Shown here: one piece after another, positions 34,105 to 46,557 of the stretch | Position numbering within the stretch: position 1 is the stretch's first letter | Layout: every line of letters begins with the position of its first letter | From: Aegilops tauschii subsp. strangulata | Taxonomy: Eukaryota > Streptophyta > Magnoliopsida > Poales > Poaceae | Length of the DNA stretch: 64,000 bases | Direction: 5' to 3' | Assembly: GCF_002575655.3 (NCBI RefSeq) | Contig: NC_053041.3 | Location: 372,665,054 to 372,729,053 of the forward strand | Notes under the pieces: model-generated | Databases searched by the model: none | What the model was told of the DNA's origin: nothing | The model's input: the letters and a program-made list of their open reading frames with translations, nothing else | Translations under genes and position numbers: made by a program

Positions 34105-35377
34105 TGATCTACAACATAATTTGCAAAGACATTAAGACTATGTTCATGATAATTGGTTTAGTTAATCAAATTACTAGTGAACTCCCACTTAAATCAACAT
34201 CCCTCATGTTGTCTAAGTGTTACATGATCCATATCAACTAACCCATGTCCGATCATCATGTGAGATGGGGTAGTCATCAATGGTGAACATCTCCATGTTG
34301 ATCATATCTACTATATGACTCATGTTCAACCTTTCGACCCTCCGTGCTCCGAGGCCATGTCTGTCCCTAGGCTCGTCAAGTTTAACCCAGGTATTATGCA
34401 TGTGCAAAACTGGCTTACACCCGTTGTATGCGAACGAAGAGTCTATCACACCTGATCGTCACGAGGTGCTTCGAAACGTCGAAGTTTTGCAACAACGCAT
34501 ACTAAGGGAGAACATATTTTATCTTGAAATTTAGCAAAGGGATCATCTTATAATGCTACTGTCGTCCTAAGCAAACCAAGATGCATAAAAGATAAACATC
34601 ACATGCAATCAAAATATGTGGCATGATATGGTCATTATCATCTTGTGCTTTTGATCTCCATCTCCAAAGCACCGGCATGATCTCCATCAGCACCGGCATG
34701 ACACCATGATCTCCATCATTGTGTCGTCACGTGGTTGTCTCGCCAAGTATTGCTTCTACAACTATCGCTAACGCATAGCGATAAAGTAAAGCAATTACAT
34801 GGCATTAATTATTAGTTGACACGCAAGTCTTACGATAAATTAAAGACAACCCTATGGCTCCTACCGGTTGCCATACTCATCACCATGCACGTCATGAACC
34901 TATTAAAAAACATGATCATCTCATACATCAACATATACCACATCACGTTTTGGCCATACCACATCGCAACATGCCTTGCAAAAACAAGTTAGACGTCCTC
35001 TACTTTGTTGTTGCAATTTTTACGTGGCTACTAGGGCAAACTATAAGAACCGTTCTTATCTATGCAAAATCACAACAACGATATTCAAGTTGCCTTTTAA
35101 CCTTCTACAAGGACCGTCTTTTTCAAATCAGATTCAACTAAAGTAGGAGAAACAAACACCCGCCAGCCACTTTTATGCTATACTAGTTGCATGTCAAACG
35201 GTGGAACGGGTCTCATGTGCGAGGACATGTAAGGTTGGTCCGAGTCGCTTTATCCCACAATACCGCTGAATCCAAATAAGACAAGGGAAGTAAGCAATCT
35301 GAACATCAACGCCCACAACAACTTTTTGTTCTACTCGTGCATATACATCTACGCATAGACCTAGCTCATGATGCTAC
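34105..35377 (-). other. Untranslated leader of Copia element 1
   Basis: It aligns along its length with the leader of the second Angela-like element (52307-53538). The primer site next to the LTR has decayed to TAGCATCATGAGC from the TGGTATCCGAGCC form seen in that copy. No gene is seen. Confidence 0.8.
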
Positions 35378-37103
35378 TGATGGGGAACAAAGCATGGAAA
35401 TCAAAAAAAATTCCTACAAAACACCCAAGATCCAATCTAGGAGATGCATAGCAACGATAGGGGAGTGTGTCTATATACACTTGTAGACCGAAAGCGGAAG
35501 CGTATATAACTCGGTTGATGTAGTCGTACTCTTCGTGATCCAATCACGATCCAAACGGATCTAGCGTCGAACGGACGGCACCTCCGAGTTTAGCACACGT
35601 GCGGCTCAGTGACGTCTCCTCCTCCTTGATGCAACAAGAGAAGGGGGAGAAGTAGATGGGATCTCGATCAGCACGACGACGTGGTGGAGATGGTGGTGGA
35701 GTTACTCCATTAGGGCTTGACCAAGCCGTACCGAGAGAATATGGTGGTAGGAAGGGGGAGGAGCCTGGGAAAGGGTTTAGGGTTCGGCTCCCCTCCTCTC
35801 CCTACACTATATATAGGGGCAAGGGCGGGGGTGCAGCTCTTAGCCCCTCCTCCAAGGAGGGGTGCGGCCAAGGGGGGAGGAGTCCCTCTCCCGTACGACA
35901 GATGGGATTCCTCCCTTCCCCCTCAGGGTTTCTTGTCCCCCAAGCCACATGGACTCTTGGGGCTGGTGCGCCTAGCCTCACTAGGCTAGGGCACCCCCCT
36001 TCAGCCCATAGTGGCCCCTGGGGCTGGTGGGACCCACTGGTGGTCCCTCGGAACCATTCGGTGGCCCCCGATACAATGCCGGTATTCCCCCGAACTTTTC
36101 CAGTACCCTAGAAATGACACCCTATATATCAATCTTTACCTCGGGACCATTCTAGAACTCCTCGTGACATCCGGGATCTCATCCAGGACTCCAAACAACC
36201 TTCGGTCACCATTGTACATATCCCAACACTACTCTAGCGTCAACGAACGTTAAGCGTGCGACCCTACGGGTTCGAGAATCATGCAACCATGACTGAGACT
36301 CCTCTCTAGTCAATAACCAATAGCGGGAACTAGATGTCCATATTGGTCCACAGATATTCAACGATGATCTTTATCGGTTAAACCACAATGTCGAGGATTT
36401 TGGTAATCCCGTATGCAATTCCCTTTGTCCGGCTATATGTTAGTTGCCCGAGATTCGATCGTCGGTATCTCCATACCTAGTTCAATATCATTACCGGCAA
36501 GTCCCTTTACTTGTTCCGTAATACAAGATCCCGTGTCTAAACTCATTAGTCACATGAAGCTTCTTGTGATGTTGTATTACCGAGAGGGCCTAGAGATATC
36601 TCCCCGTCACACGGAGTGACAAATCTCAGTCTCGATCCATGCAACCCAACAGAGACCATCAGGTATACCTGTAGAGCACCTTTATGATCACCTAGTTAGA
36701 AAGTGACGTTTGATAGCACACAAGGCATTCCTCCGGTATCCGGGAGTAGCATGATCTGATGGTCGAAGGAACAAATACTTGACATGAATAAAGCTATAGC
36801 AAAACTAAATGATATGATGTCATGCTAAGCTTACGGTTGAGTTTTGTCCATCACATCATTCTCCTACTGATGTGATCTCGTTATTAAATGACAACTCATG
36901 TCTATGGTCAGGAAACCATAACCATCTTTGATCAACGAGCTAGTCTAGTAGAGGCTTACTAGGGACACAGTGTAGTTTATGTATTCACACATGTATTTAA
37001 GTTTTCGGTCAATGCAATTCTAGTATGAATAATAAACATTTATCATGAACCGGAAATATGATAATAACCAATTTATTATTGCCTCTAGGGCATATTTCCA
37101 ATA
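35378..37103 (-). repeat. 5' LTR of Copia element 1
   Basis: On the plus strand it begins TGATGGGGAAC and ends GGCATATTTCCAATA (about 1726 bp). The final CA has decayed to TA. It is diverged from the LTRs at 46558 and 53539. A TATATATAGGGG at 35808-35819 (plus strand) is TATA-like. Confidence 0.8.
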
Positions 37104-39117
37104 TCGATGAGATAATAACTACCATTTTCGGTGGAAATCGACTTTGATGATCCAACTATAAACGTGCAAAGACGTCGCGCCTTAGCAATCGCTAATCCAA
37201 CTTCGAAAGGTTAATGACCATATCGGAGCATGATCAACCTGACCACGAGGGTCTATTTCCTGTAGGCAAATAAAGAACAAGCAAGAAACTGAGATTGCAA
37301 TTGAAGAGGAAAGTCTTGGGCTGGTCATTGGACACAACGAAATACACACCTTGCATGGTGAACTTTAATGTAAACAAAACTCAAGTCTAAAACGATGCCT
37401 TAAGGGCTGTATTTCTAGGGAAACAGAGGGAAGCAGCTTAGGAATTATCTTGATGTAGTGGTTCAGTAAAGGGCCTGAAATCTGCTTTGCAGATGGCATA
37501 GCTGTGGGCGTCAATAAGGTCATTAGCGTCCTCTCCACGGACGCGCGCACACAAACAAGTGAGTCAGTACGTGTGCCCCGGATGGAGATGCACGCACATT
37601 ACATTACCGTTGGCGTGAAGCGTTAAAATTGCGTCCGTTTCCCTCCCATCCCCTCTCCTCGTAAATGTTGTGGGACTCGTTGAGTGTAGTAACAGTAGTA
37701 TAGTTTATCATGAATGCTGGGGGCTAGCGTGCCCGCATATGTGGTTGGATCGTCGATGCAACAGCAACAGCAACCGCCGGTTAATTACTCTTCCGGCCTC
37801 TCCATCCTCGATCGTCTTGTTCTTGTGTGTTGGTTTAATTGTCCTCTCAGTGGCGGTATGGTTAGTTCGGGGTCTGGACACGGGGCCGTGTGGCCTGGCG
37901 CGCGCGCATCATTGTCCTAACAACTGGCCTAGTTTGCAAATTGGCCGGGCGCGAGCGAGCTGCAGACCTCATGCTTAATTCCTCCCGTTAGTTAGTTCAG
38001 GGAGCTCCATCAGGACGGATTATATGCTCCTCCCGCCGTGATTTCTCGTCGGATACGCGCGCGACGTTCCCCGCCGCTCCTATAGGGACGTCGTAACGGG
38101 CAGAACGGCAAGCCTCCTTGTGGCAATGAACCGGCCAGGGGACCAACGCATTCCTTCTCTTCTCGTGAAGCATTTCCTCGCCAAAACCAAAACCAAAACC
38201 AAAACCAAAGGGGGGAAAGGAAAGGGGCAGTAGTAGAACCGGGCTCTGCATGTCCACCTTTTGCTGTGACCGATATTACTCCGACCACTGTTGCCTTCCG
38301 TGGCTCTGCTGCATGCCACTTTTCAACCAACAAGACAAGAATACGTATGAGCGAGTCCTCGCAGTTTGCTACTAGTGCTCCAAAATGTTTCTCCCAACCC
38401 AACTTGCACATACACATCAAGAGGCTAAAAATTCCGTTGGGCTGCATGGTCACAGCAGAGCAAAGAGGCTTGTACGGTACTCAAAACAGCTCACTGATGC
38501 ATGGCGATGCTGCAGGATGGCTACAGGGACTCACGGGTCAGGCTGGCTTCAGCTTGGACTGGGGGAGAGCAGAAAAGGCGCAAGAAAAGAATCTTTCAAT
38601 CAAGGGCAGCAAAGAAGCCCAAGCTCACAAACCCCACCAAGTTAATTAATAAAAGAGAGAGAAAAAACAGGCACATAACAAACAAACTAATCATCATCGC
38701 CACTCATCGCCCTGGTACCTTTATTCTACGCCCAGCTCCTTCTCCTTCTCCTCTCTGATTAGTACTATATTACATTAACATAACAATCAATCGGTGGAAA
38801 AGGAAATCGTCCCATCTTGCGGCACCAATCAATTCATTAATTAATCAACAATGAAGTACTTATGCAAGCGAAAAGATAAAATAAAAACCGGAAATGCAAG
38901 CTAATTATCACTAGTTTTCTTGCGCAGGGAGGGGAGGGGAGGGCATCACAAATCACATGGCACAGCAGGCAGGGGCAGGAATATGAGTGGAAGCAACCTG
39001 GTAGGTAGGTGAGGTGCGGTGCGGTGCGGCGAGATGATATGCATATGCATATGGGCTGGGCTGGGCTGGGCATACACGCGTACACGCAGCAATGTGCTCG
39101 CCAGTCCACCACCTACA
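37104..39117. other. Upstream region of CslF6, no gene recognised
   Basis: The first 200-250 bases after the LTR resemble leader or LTR-flank sequence of another retrotransposon, but this rests on memory only. The rest looks like single-copy intergenic DNA. It contains a (CCAAAA)5 simple repeat at 38181-38210 and GGGCT-type short repeats at 39053-39070. A lone TGAGTCA is at 37560-37566. Confidence 0.45.
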
Positions 39118-39123
39118 TATAAA
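39118..39123 (+). promoter_or_regulatory. Probable CslF6 TATA box
   Basis: TATAAA in the context CTACATATAAACACACC lies 364 bases upstream of the start codon. A CT-rich leader (39298-39330) follows it, as is common for grass cell-wall genes. A second AT-rich candidate (CCATAAATCC) is near 39260. The transcription start was not determined. Confidence 0.45.
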
Positions 39124-39362
39124 CACACCCGCACACCGCTCAAACACAATTACAACCCACAGACACCTCCAACCCGTTGGTTGGATAGCTCAGCAAGACA
39201 AGCGAGCTGAGCAGAGCAAAGCTTGAAACCCCTACCGACACTTCTTGTGCCTCCCAGCCCATAAATCCCCCACGTACTTTACTCGTCATTTCTCGCACCT
39301 CCTCCTCCTCCCCTCTCCCTCCCCTACATTCATTCATTGCTTCCTTTTCTCTCTCCCTGCAC

Positions 39363-39392
39363 ATGCTAAAGGCTGCCTCGCCCATTGCCTGA
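39363..39392 (+). CDS. Upstream ORF in the CslF6 leader, nine codons
   Basis: ATG CTA AAG ... ATT GCC TGA encodes MLKAASPIA and ends 94 bases before the CslF6 start codon. It is the only ATG between the probable TATA box and the main start. The context ACATGC is weaker than the GCCATGG of the main start. Whether it is transcribed depends on the true start site. Confidence 0.45.
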   Translation: MLKAASPIA

Positions 39393-39486
39393 GCGTGGAG
39401 AGCTACCTTGCCTGCCTCCCTGCCATTGTTCGGCTTGTTCTCCTTGTCGTAAAGGAGAGTGAGTGCGTGCATTGAGGACGACGGCC

Positions 39487-42400
39487 ATGGCGCCAGCGGT
39501 GGCCGGAGGAGGCCGCGTGCGGAGCAACGAGCCGGCTGCTGCCGCTACCGCGCCCGCCAGCGGGAAGCCCTGCGTCTGCGGCTTCCAGGTGTGCGCCTGC
39601 ACGGGATCGGCCGCGGTGGCGTCTGCCGCCTCCTCGCTCGACATGGACATCGTGGCCATGGGGCAGATAGGCGCCGTCAACGACGAGAGCTGGGTGGGCG
39701 TGGAGCTCGGCGAGGACGGCGAGACCGACGAAAGCGGTGCCGCCGTTGACGACCGCCCCGTCTTCCGCACCGAGAAAATCAAGGGTGTCCTCCTCCACCC
39801 CTACCGGTACGTGCAACTAAACTCCCTACTATATCTGCGTCACAGTAACAATTACGTATTTCATACTTACTGTATAAGTATTTATTATTACCACTCTTTT
39901 GCACAACAAGTCTAAAATGATTAAGCCAACAAGCACAACGCCAAGGTTGACAGTCACGATTATTTGATCTTGACCGGTGGCGCTAGTACTCCTAGGACTA
40001 GTAGTAGCATGGTCTGGTCGGTGTTAATCACAGTAATTAATGGAGTAGTTAATTAATGTAAACTTGGATTAAAATTTGACAAGTCCGAGACAGGTGCACG
40101 TTAGAGGCGGTTCAATGATGGCTCGAATCCACCCAAAACAGCGCGTCCCGGTGTGGGCTGTCGGCTCGGTGCGGCGGGGCGCTGGTTCTTCCATTTTACT
40201 AGTAGTCGTAGTCACTGCTGCATGGGCCCGCTTGAGGGGACGTTAGCCGTTGGGCCTGCCTGGCAGGTGGGCCCCGGTGGCCACCCTGGCGGCTAATAAA
40301 TCCTTGCCACTTTAGAGTTAATAAAATCTGGGTGTGCAATAGCAATAGGAATCCGAGGTGAAACGAGATGACAGTGGGCATGGCTTGCACGTGAATCCAA
40401 GCCACATCATTAAAAGCCTCGTCGCCATCCTCCCTGGGGACGTCGCAGTGAGAAAGTTGGTTAAACTTTTGGGGTTGGGACAAGATATAAAAGCAAGTAA
40501 CATGTCCTTTTTTGTCACTGGAGAAACGTATGCATGTATGTATGGTATGGTAGTATATGAGATTTTTCGGCATCTAGTCTAGTTATAGATGGAGCCTGTA
40601 GTACGTTAGTTTTTGTTCAGCCGTTTTATTGGAGAAAACGAGAAGAAGATTATCATGCCATATCGTGTCATAGAAAGGAGGAGAAGAAAAAGAAGTGGTG
40701 CCACCGCATGAATGCCTTTTTTCCCAGAAGAATGCGTGAGTCATGTTGGCACCGAGAAAAGCCATATTAAAGTGGCAGAGTTACAACTCAGAAGAAATGC
40801 GCGTGCTAGATAAACACTACTAGCATATGTCAAGTGCACTCGGCACAACATCTTCAAAGTACTGCAAAGATTAACAAGAAAAAGATTACTACTACTCCAA
40901 AGTACTACTCCTACTAGTAGTAACGATTAGCAGGAGAAGGTTCCAACGACTTTTTGGCGCCAATAGCATAAATAAATAAGAAGAAGAAAACTTAACGAGA
41001 AAAGAGGCCCATTAATGGAGCAAGGAATCCAGCGGCACCACCTCTGGCGGTCGCGTCCATGCCCTCGTACGACGGGTGAGGGAGGGGCCCGGGCCTACTG
41101 ACAGCCGAGGCATGTCGGTGCTCATACACGGCGCCGTTTGCTGCCAAGTGTGCCAGCTCACACTCATTGACTTGCCAGCACCCGCCTTGGCTGTCAATGC
41201 GAACATGATGCCCTTCCCTCTCGCCTTTTGGCATTTGCAAAAAAATTAAAACTAGCTGTCTGATAGGGAAAAGAAATGCAAAGGGAAAAGATGAACATGG
41301 CGCATGTTCCCTCCAATAATTGCACCCAATCATCGCACCAACATAGCCAGCACTCGATTAATCCAAACAATTTTTACTAAGAGTGAGTTGATGATGAACT
41401 GTAACTGACGGTGAATGTGAATAATGCAATGCAGGGTGCTGATCTTCGTCCGTCTCATCGCCTTCACCCTGTTCGTGATCTGGCGTATTTCCCACAAGAA
41501 CCCTGACGCCATGTGGCTGTGGGTGACATCCATCTGCGGCGAGTTCTGGTTCGGTTTCTCCTGGCTGCTGGATCAGCTCCCCAAGCTGAACCCCATCAAC
41601 CGCGTGCCGGACCTGGCCGTGCTGCGGCAGCGCTTCGACCGCCCCGACGGCACCTCCACCCTCCCGGGGCTGGACATCTTCGTCACCACGGCCGACCCCA
41701 TCAAGGAGCCCATCCTCTCCACTGCCAACTCGGTGCTCTCCATCCTCGCCGCCGACTACCCCGTCGACCGCAACACATGCTACGTTTCTGACGACAGTGG
41801 CATGCTGCTCACCTACGAGGCCCTGGCTGAGTCCTCCAAGTTCGCCACCCTCTGGGTGCCCTTCTGCCGCAAGCACGGGATCGAGCCCAGGGGCCCGGAG
41901 AGCTACTTTGAGCTCAAGTCCCACCCCTACATGGGGAGAGCCCAGGACGAGTTCGTGAACGACCGTCGCCGCGTCCGCAAGGAGTACGACGAGTTCAAGG
42001 CCAGGATCAACAGCCTGGAGCATGACATCAAGCAGCGCAACGACGGGTACAACGCCGCCAACGCCCACCGGGAAGGCGAGCCCCGACCCACCTGGATGGC
42101 CGACGGCACCCAGTGGGAGGGCACCTGGGTCGACGCCTCCGAGAACCACCGCAGGGGCGACCACGCCGGCATCGTCCTGGTCAGTACTAGCTATTCTTAT
42201 CACTACCGTTTACTCCTACTTACTGTTTCTTTCCTACTACATGTCTGCATTGCATGCATGCATGCTGCTGTTCTTGGAATCTTGGTTAGTTAGGCCCTCG
42301 TTATTAGTGGCCATCTGATGTGATGCCTGCCTGCACTGCTGTGCCGATCCAAGGGAGATTTTGACAGAATGGACGTGGTGATAGTCGAGAGTGCAACCAC

Positions 42401-44649
42401 CGGCCGGCCAGCCAAGCACACTTGTGGACAGACATGCAAGAAAACATGCATGCTCCTCTTCTCGCGTCGTCCTGTGGCCAGCAACGTGTGGTTCCACTCA
42501 TTCATGCCGTGACGAGGAATGGTGGTTGGGGTGGTCCTTTCCCCCCGACAGCACTACAGCGTCCACTTTATGACCCATTTAATTCAATTCACCGGCCCTG
42601 CTTTCTTAACTGCCTCAATCATTCATCAGTTTACTCTGCCCAACTCTTAACCCTGTATAGTAGTAATAATTAATTACTCCAACCACTAATCACCTTAAGG
42701 TAATAGTAACACTCCAGTAAGAATCATTTGACCTTTTACTATGGAGCAGCGAAAATTAACCATGTCATTCATTTAACCTTGTTTTTTTACCACTACTGTA
42801 TCTACCTATGCTCAAGTTGTGATTGTACTAGTGCAAGAGGAATGGAGTGCTGACAATGGTGTCTGTGCAATGGATGCAGGTGCTGCTGAACCACCCGAGC
42901 CACCGCCGGCAGACGGGCCCGCCGGCGAGTGCTGACAACCCACTGGACTTCAGCGGCGTGGATGTGCGTCTCCCCATGCTGGTGTACGTGTCCCGTGAGA
43001 AGCGCCCCGGACACGACCACCAGAAGAAGGCCGGCGCCATGAACGCGCTCACCCGCGCCTCCGCGCTGCTCTCCAACTCCCCCTTCATCCTCAACCTCGA
43101 CTGCGACCACTACATCAACAACTCCCAGGCCCTCCGCGCCGGCATCTGCTTCATGGTGGGACGCGACAGCGACACCGTCGCCTTCGTCCAGTTCCCGCAG
43201 CGCTTCGAGGGCGTCGACCCCACCGACCTCTACGCCAACCACAACCGCATCTTCTTCGACGGCACCCTCCGTGCCCTCGACGGCATGCAGGGCCCCATCT
43301 ACGTCGGCACCGGCTGTCTCTTCCGCCGCATCACCGTCTACGGCTTCGACCCGCCCAGGATCAACGTCGGCGGGCCCTGCTTCCCCAGGCTCGCCGGGCT
43401 CTTCGCCAAGACCAAGTACGAGAAGCCTGGGCTCGAGATGACCATGGCCAAGGCCAAGGCTGCGCCGGTGCCCGCCAAGGGCAAGCACGGCTTCCTGCCT
43501 CTGCCCAAGAAGACGTACGGCAAGTCGGACGCCTTCGTGGACAGCATCCCGCGCGCGTCGCACCCGTCGCCTTACGCCGCGGCGGCTGAGGGCATCGTGG
43601 CCGACGAGGCGACCATCGTGGAGGCGGTGAACGTGACGGCGGCGGCGTTCGAGAAGAAGACCGGGTGGGGCAAAGAGATCGGCTGGGTGTACGACACCGT
43701 GACGGAGGACGTGGTGACCGGGTACCGGATGCATATCAAGGGGTGGCGGTCACGCTACTGCTCCATCTACCCACACGCCTTCATCGGCACCGCACCCATC
43801 AACCTCACGGAGAGGCTCTTCCAGGTGCTTCGCTGGTCCACGGGCTCCCTCGAGATCTTCTTCTCCAAGAACAACCCGCTCTTCGGCAGCACCTACCTCC
43901 ACCCGCTGCAGCGCGTCGCCTACATCAACATCACCACCTACCCGTTCACCGCCATCTTCCTCATCTTCTACACCACCGTGCCGGCGCTCTCCTTCGTCAC
44001 TGGCCACTTCATCGTGCAGCGCCCCACCACCATGTTCTACGTCTACCTGGGCATCGTGCTCTCCACGCTGCTCGTCATCGCCGTGCTGGAGGTCAAGTGG
44101 GCCGGGGTCACCGTCTTCGAGTGGTTCAGGAACGGCCAGTTCTGGATGACGGCAAGTTGCTCCGCCTACCTCGCCGCCGTGTGCCAGGTGCTCACCAAGG
44201 TGATATTCCGGCGTGACATCTCCTTCAAGCTCACATCCAAGCTACCGTCGGGAGACGAGAAGAAGGACCCCTACGCCGACCTCTACGTGGTGCGCTGGAC
44301 GCCGCTCATGATCACACCCATCATCATCATTTTCGTCAACATCATCGGGTCGGCGGTGGCCTTCGCCAAGGTGCTCGACGGCGAGTGGACGCACTGGCTC
44401 AAGGTCGCCGGCGGCGTCTTCTTCAACTTCTGGGTGCTCTTCCACCTCTACCCGTTCGCCAAGGGCATCCTGGGGAAGCACGGCAAGACGCCAGTCGTGG
44501 TGCTCGTCTGGTGGGCATTCACCTTCGTCATCACCGCCGTGCTCTACATCAACATCCCCCACATGCATAGCTCGGGAGGCAAGCACACAACGGTGCATGG
44601 TCACCATGGCAAGAAGTTCGTCGACGCAGGGTACTACAACTGGCCGTGA
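39487..44649 (+). CDS. CslF6: Cellulose synthase-like F6, mixed-linkage (1,3;1,4)-beta-glucan synthase
   Basis: The exons are 39487-39806, 41435-42179 and 42880-44649: 2835 bp, 944 residues, all GT-AG. The start ATG has a GCCATGG context and gives [14 protein letters not shown]. CslF6 is a family GT2 membrane enzyme that polymerises UDP-glucose into the mixed-linkage glucan of grass walls, especially endosperm. Visible features are an N-terminal Cys cluster ([12 protein letters not shown]), two N-terminal membrane helices (about 105-150), VSDDSG (Asp226/227), DCD (429-431), TED (630-632), QVLRW (670-674) and a C-terminal set of about six helices (700-915). A loop at about 540-600 rich in Lys, Ala and Pro ([16 protein letters not shown]) is, to my knowledge, specific to CslF6 among CslFs. 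The length is near the 947 I recall for barley, and the end VDAGYYNWP suggests a wheat-type copy. The gene looks intact. Confidence 0.97.
39807..41434 (+). other. CslF6 intron 1
   Basis: It spans 1628 bp, from GTACGTGC to AATGCAATGCAG, and splits codon 107 (CG|G, Arg). I see no transposon ends or genes inside it. It has short AT-rich and CTACTAGTAGTA-type runs near 40900-40925. Confidence 0.9.
42180..42879 (+). other. CslF6 intron 2
   Basis: It spans 700 bp, from GTCAGT to GGATGCAG, between codons 355 and 356. No inserted element is recognised. Confidence 0.9.
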
Positions 44650-45440
44650 GGTCCCTGTTGACGACTTTGCCGCCGCGCATCCGGACAAGACAACGACGAC
44701 CTGCGACAAGAAACAACAATCCACTGAACAGTGCATGCATCCATCTGATCGAGAAGCAGAGCCCGCCAAAGTTTGCATTTTTTTAATTTTTTTCTTCACT
44801 TTTTTGCCCGTTTCTTTTTAGTTTTGTCCAGAAAAAAGATGGTGTTGATTTGATTTAGTTCTTAATTACCTGTGGTAATTAATTATGTACTTAATTATAC
44901 ATTACGCGAAGAACAAGGGAGACGACTTACCGGGTACGGGATGTACATGCTCGACGATGTATAGAGATGAGAGAGGCTGGGAGTGCTGGGCCCGTGGGTG
45001 GGGTGGAGGGCGGTATTCTTTTAGTAGTATTATATGGAAACAATAAATTTAATTTCATTAATTCGTGCATGTGTTCACCTGTCGCCACTGATTTCTTTTT
45101 GTCAGGGAATCTACTTAGTATATTTATGCAAAAATACACAATTATTACTTGGTCCAACAATAACAATTATTATTATTTACCGTCTAATTGCTTGAGCTTT
45201 ATTCTGTCCCACTATGTGTTACCGAATATTTGACTTGTATAAAGCTGGAAGCCATGTGATCGATCTGAAGTTGCACTGTTAATGTTCCTGATCTACTTTC
45301 ATTGTGGACGTCGGAGTTGGCCGTATCCTCCGCATTCCACGTCTCTTCGACGGAAAAACACCATCTATCAAGGTATAATTGGTGTCATGTTCTTATAGCA
45401 ATGTATCATGGTTGATAAGATAGTCTTATTAATTTAGCTG
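44650..45440 (+). terminator. CslF6 3' untranslated region and spacer
   Basis: It is AT-rich with no gene. AATAAA at 45042-45047 is the clearest poly(A) signal, about 395 bases after the stop. Several weaker AATTAAT elements occur at 44865-44900. The LINE fragment begins at about 45441, so the gene's downstream space is under 800 bp. Confidence 0.45.
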
Positions 45441-46557
45441 CATGTTTTTTTGAAAAAGGACACTTTATTACTTAAAAGATTTAAGCGTTACATCCGGCCT
45501 TTATATAACTAAGATGTATACAGCCAAAAAAAGTTGTCTTATACAAAAATAAAAAAGGCGGATTACCAAGAAACATGTAGAGTCTGTATAACGTCTAAAG
45601 CGGAGGTGGGTCAATTCAAAGATCATGCTACCACCCATATTGGGTAAAAGTATCCCTCGCCGTATCCTTCAATCGTATACACACCCCTCGTAAATAGGTC
45701 TTGATTCTCCACGCGTTGTAGTGAGGACCATAAACGAAAATTCTTGGTACATATGTAGATAACATGCATTAGAGAAGTACTTTTATCGTTAAAAACATCA
45801 TCATTTCTACATAGTCAAAGCGATCAAATAACAGCAAGCGCTCCCACCTTAAAAAGAGTTCTAAACCAGTGATCAATCTCATGTAACTAGTTGTCAAATA
45901 CATTAGCAACACTACAAGAAGGATACAAGCCAGAAGCTATCTAGATGACTCACCATATAGACCGAGCCAGTTTGCATTGGAAGAATAAATATTTTATTGT
46001 CTCATCGTGATGACAAAAAACGCAATGCGGACTTCCATTCCAATTCCTCTTGATAAAGTTATCTTTAGTAAGAATGACTTCGTGACGAAGATACCATGCA
46101 AATATTTTATTCTTCAGAGGTATCTTCATCTTCGAGATCTTCTAGTTATTATCAACTGGCACATCAAACTGGATTAACGCTCTATACATAGACTCCAGTG
46201 AGAATTGTCCATTCCCATGTAGGTTTCATCGAAATACATTAGATCCATGTGACAATTGCACCATGGACAATCGTTCAAGCAGGATGTACCACTATTGGAG
46301 TCTAGATTCAATTAAATCTCTTCTGAACGTCATATTTGGTGGAAATGATTTCATTACCATGGCGATAGTATCACCCTTGTGACGCACAATGTTGTATAGA
46401 GCCAGATATTGTTCCCAAAGTGTGGCATTTTCTAGCCACTTGTCCTCGCAGAATCTAATTTTCGAGCCGTCCTTAATCGAGAAGGATCCATATGAGAAGA
46501 AATGTTCCTGCGTAGCCAATAGACCCGCCTAAAAGTGAGAATCTCCAGGCTTCCAAT
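45441..46557 (-). pseudogene. LINE 3' part: post-RT zinc-binding region and tail
   Basis: On the minus strand the frame 46519-46292 reads SYGSFSIKDGSKIRFCEDKW, typical of the region after the RT in plant L1-like elements. Further down, decayed KNKIFAWYLRHEVILTKDN and CVFCHHDET match the zf-RVT region. The element ends at a short T-run (45445-45451, an A-tail on its own strand). Codons are interrupted by stops. It continues at 55253 beyond the inserted Copia element. Confidence 0.8.
46553..46557 (+). repeat. Target-site duplication CCAAT, left
   Basis: It is identical to 55253-55257 on the far side of the Copia element. Confidence 0.95.

Larger units (their letters stand above)
20957..37103 (-). 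mobile_element. Angela/BARE-like Copia element 1, truncated and split
   Basis: The remaining parts are pol/gag (20957-22890), the gag N terminus, leader and primer site (33949-35377), and the 5' LTR (35378-37103). The two halves are separated by an Athila-type element with GTGGC duplicated on both sides. The left side ends inside integrase, where the UBN2-gag element begins, so RT, RNase H and the 3' LTR are absent. The order matches the complete Angela-like copy at 46558-55252 segment by segment, but with more substitutions, so this copy is older. Confidence 0.88.

Noticed and set aside
35656..36111. 151-codon ORF in the first Copia LTR
   Set aside because: It lies wholly inside an LTR and is not kept in the two related LTRs at 46558 and 53539; chance ORF.
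37560..37566. TGAGTCA as an endosperm GCN4-type site for CslF6
   Set aside because: A single 7-bp match 1.9 kb upstream, without a neighbouring prolamin box, is expected by chance.
38181..38210. (CCAAAA)5 as a CRISPR-like or structured array
   Set aside because: It is a plain simple-sequence repeat with no spacers; no CRISPR, rRNA or tRNA gene was seen anywhere in the window.
39463..39486. An eight-codon N-terminal extension of CslF6 starting at GTG
   Set aside because: The GCCATGG at 39487 has good context and matches the family N terminus MAPAVAGGG; a GTG start is not expected in a plant nuclear gene.
39459..39749. Long GC-rich frames overlapping CslF6 exons on both strands (for example 41358-42203 minus, 42802-43734 minus)
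   Set aside because: They are shadows created by the third-position GC bias of the CslF6 coding sequence. They lack start context and family similarity, and CslF6 explains the region.
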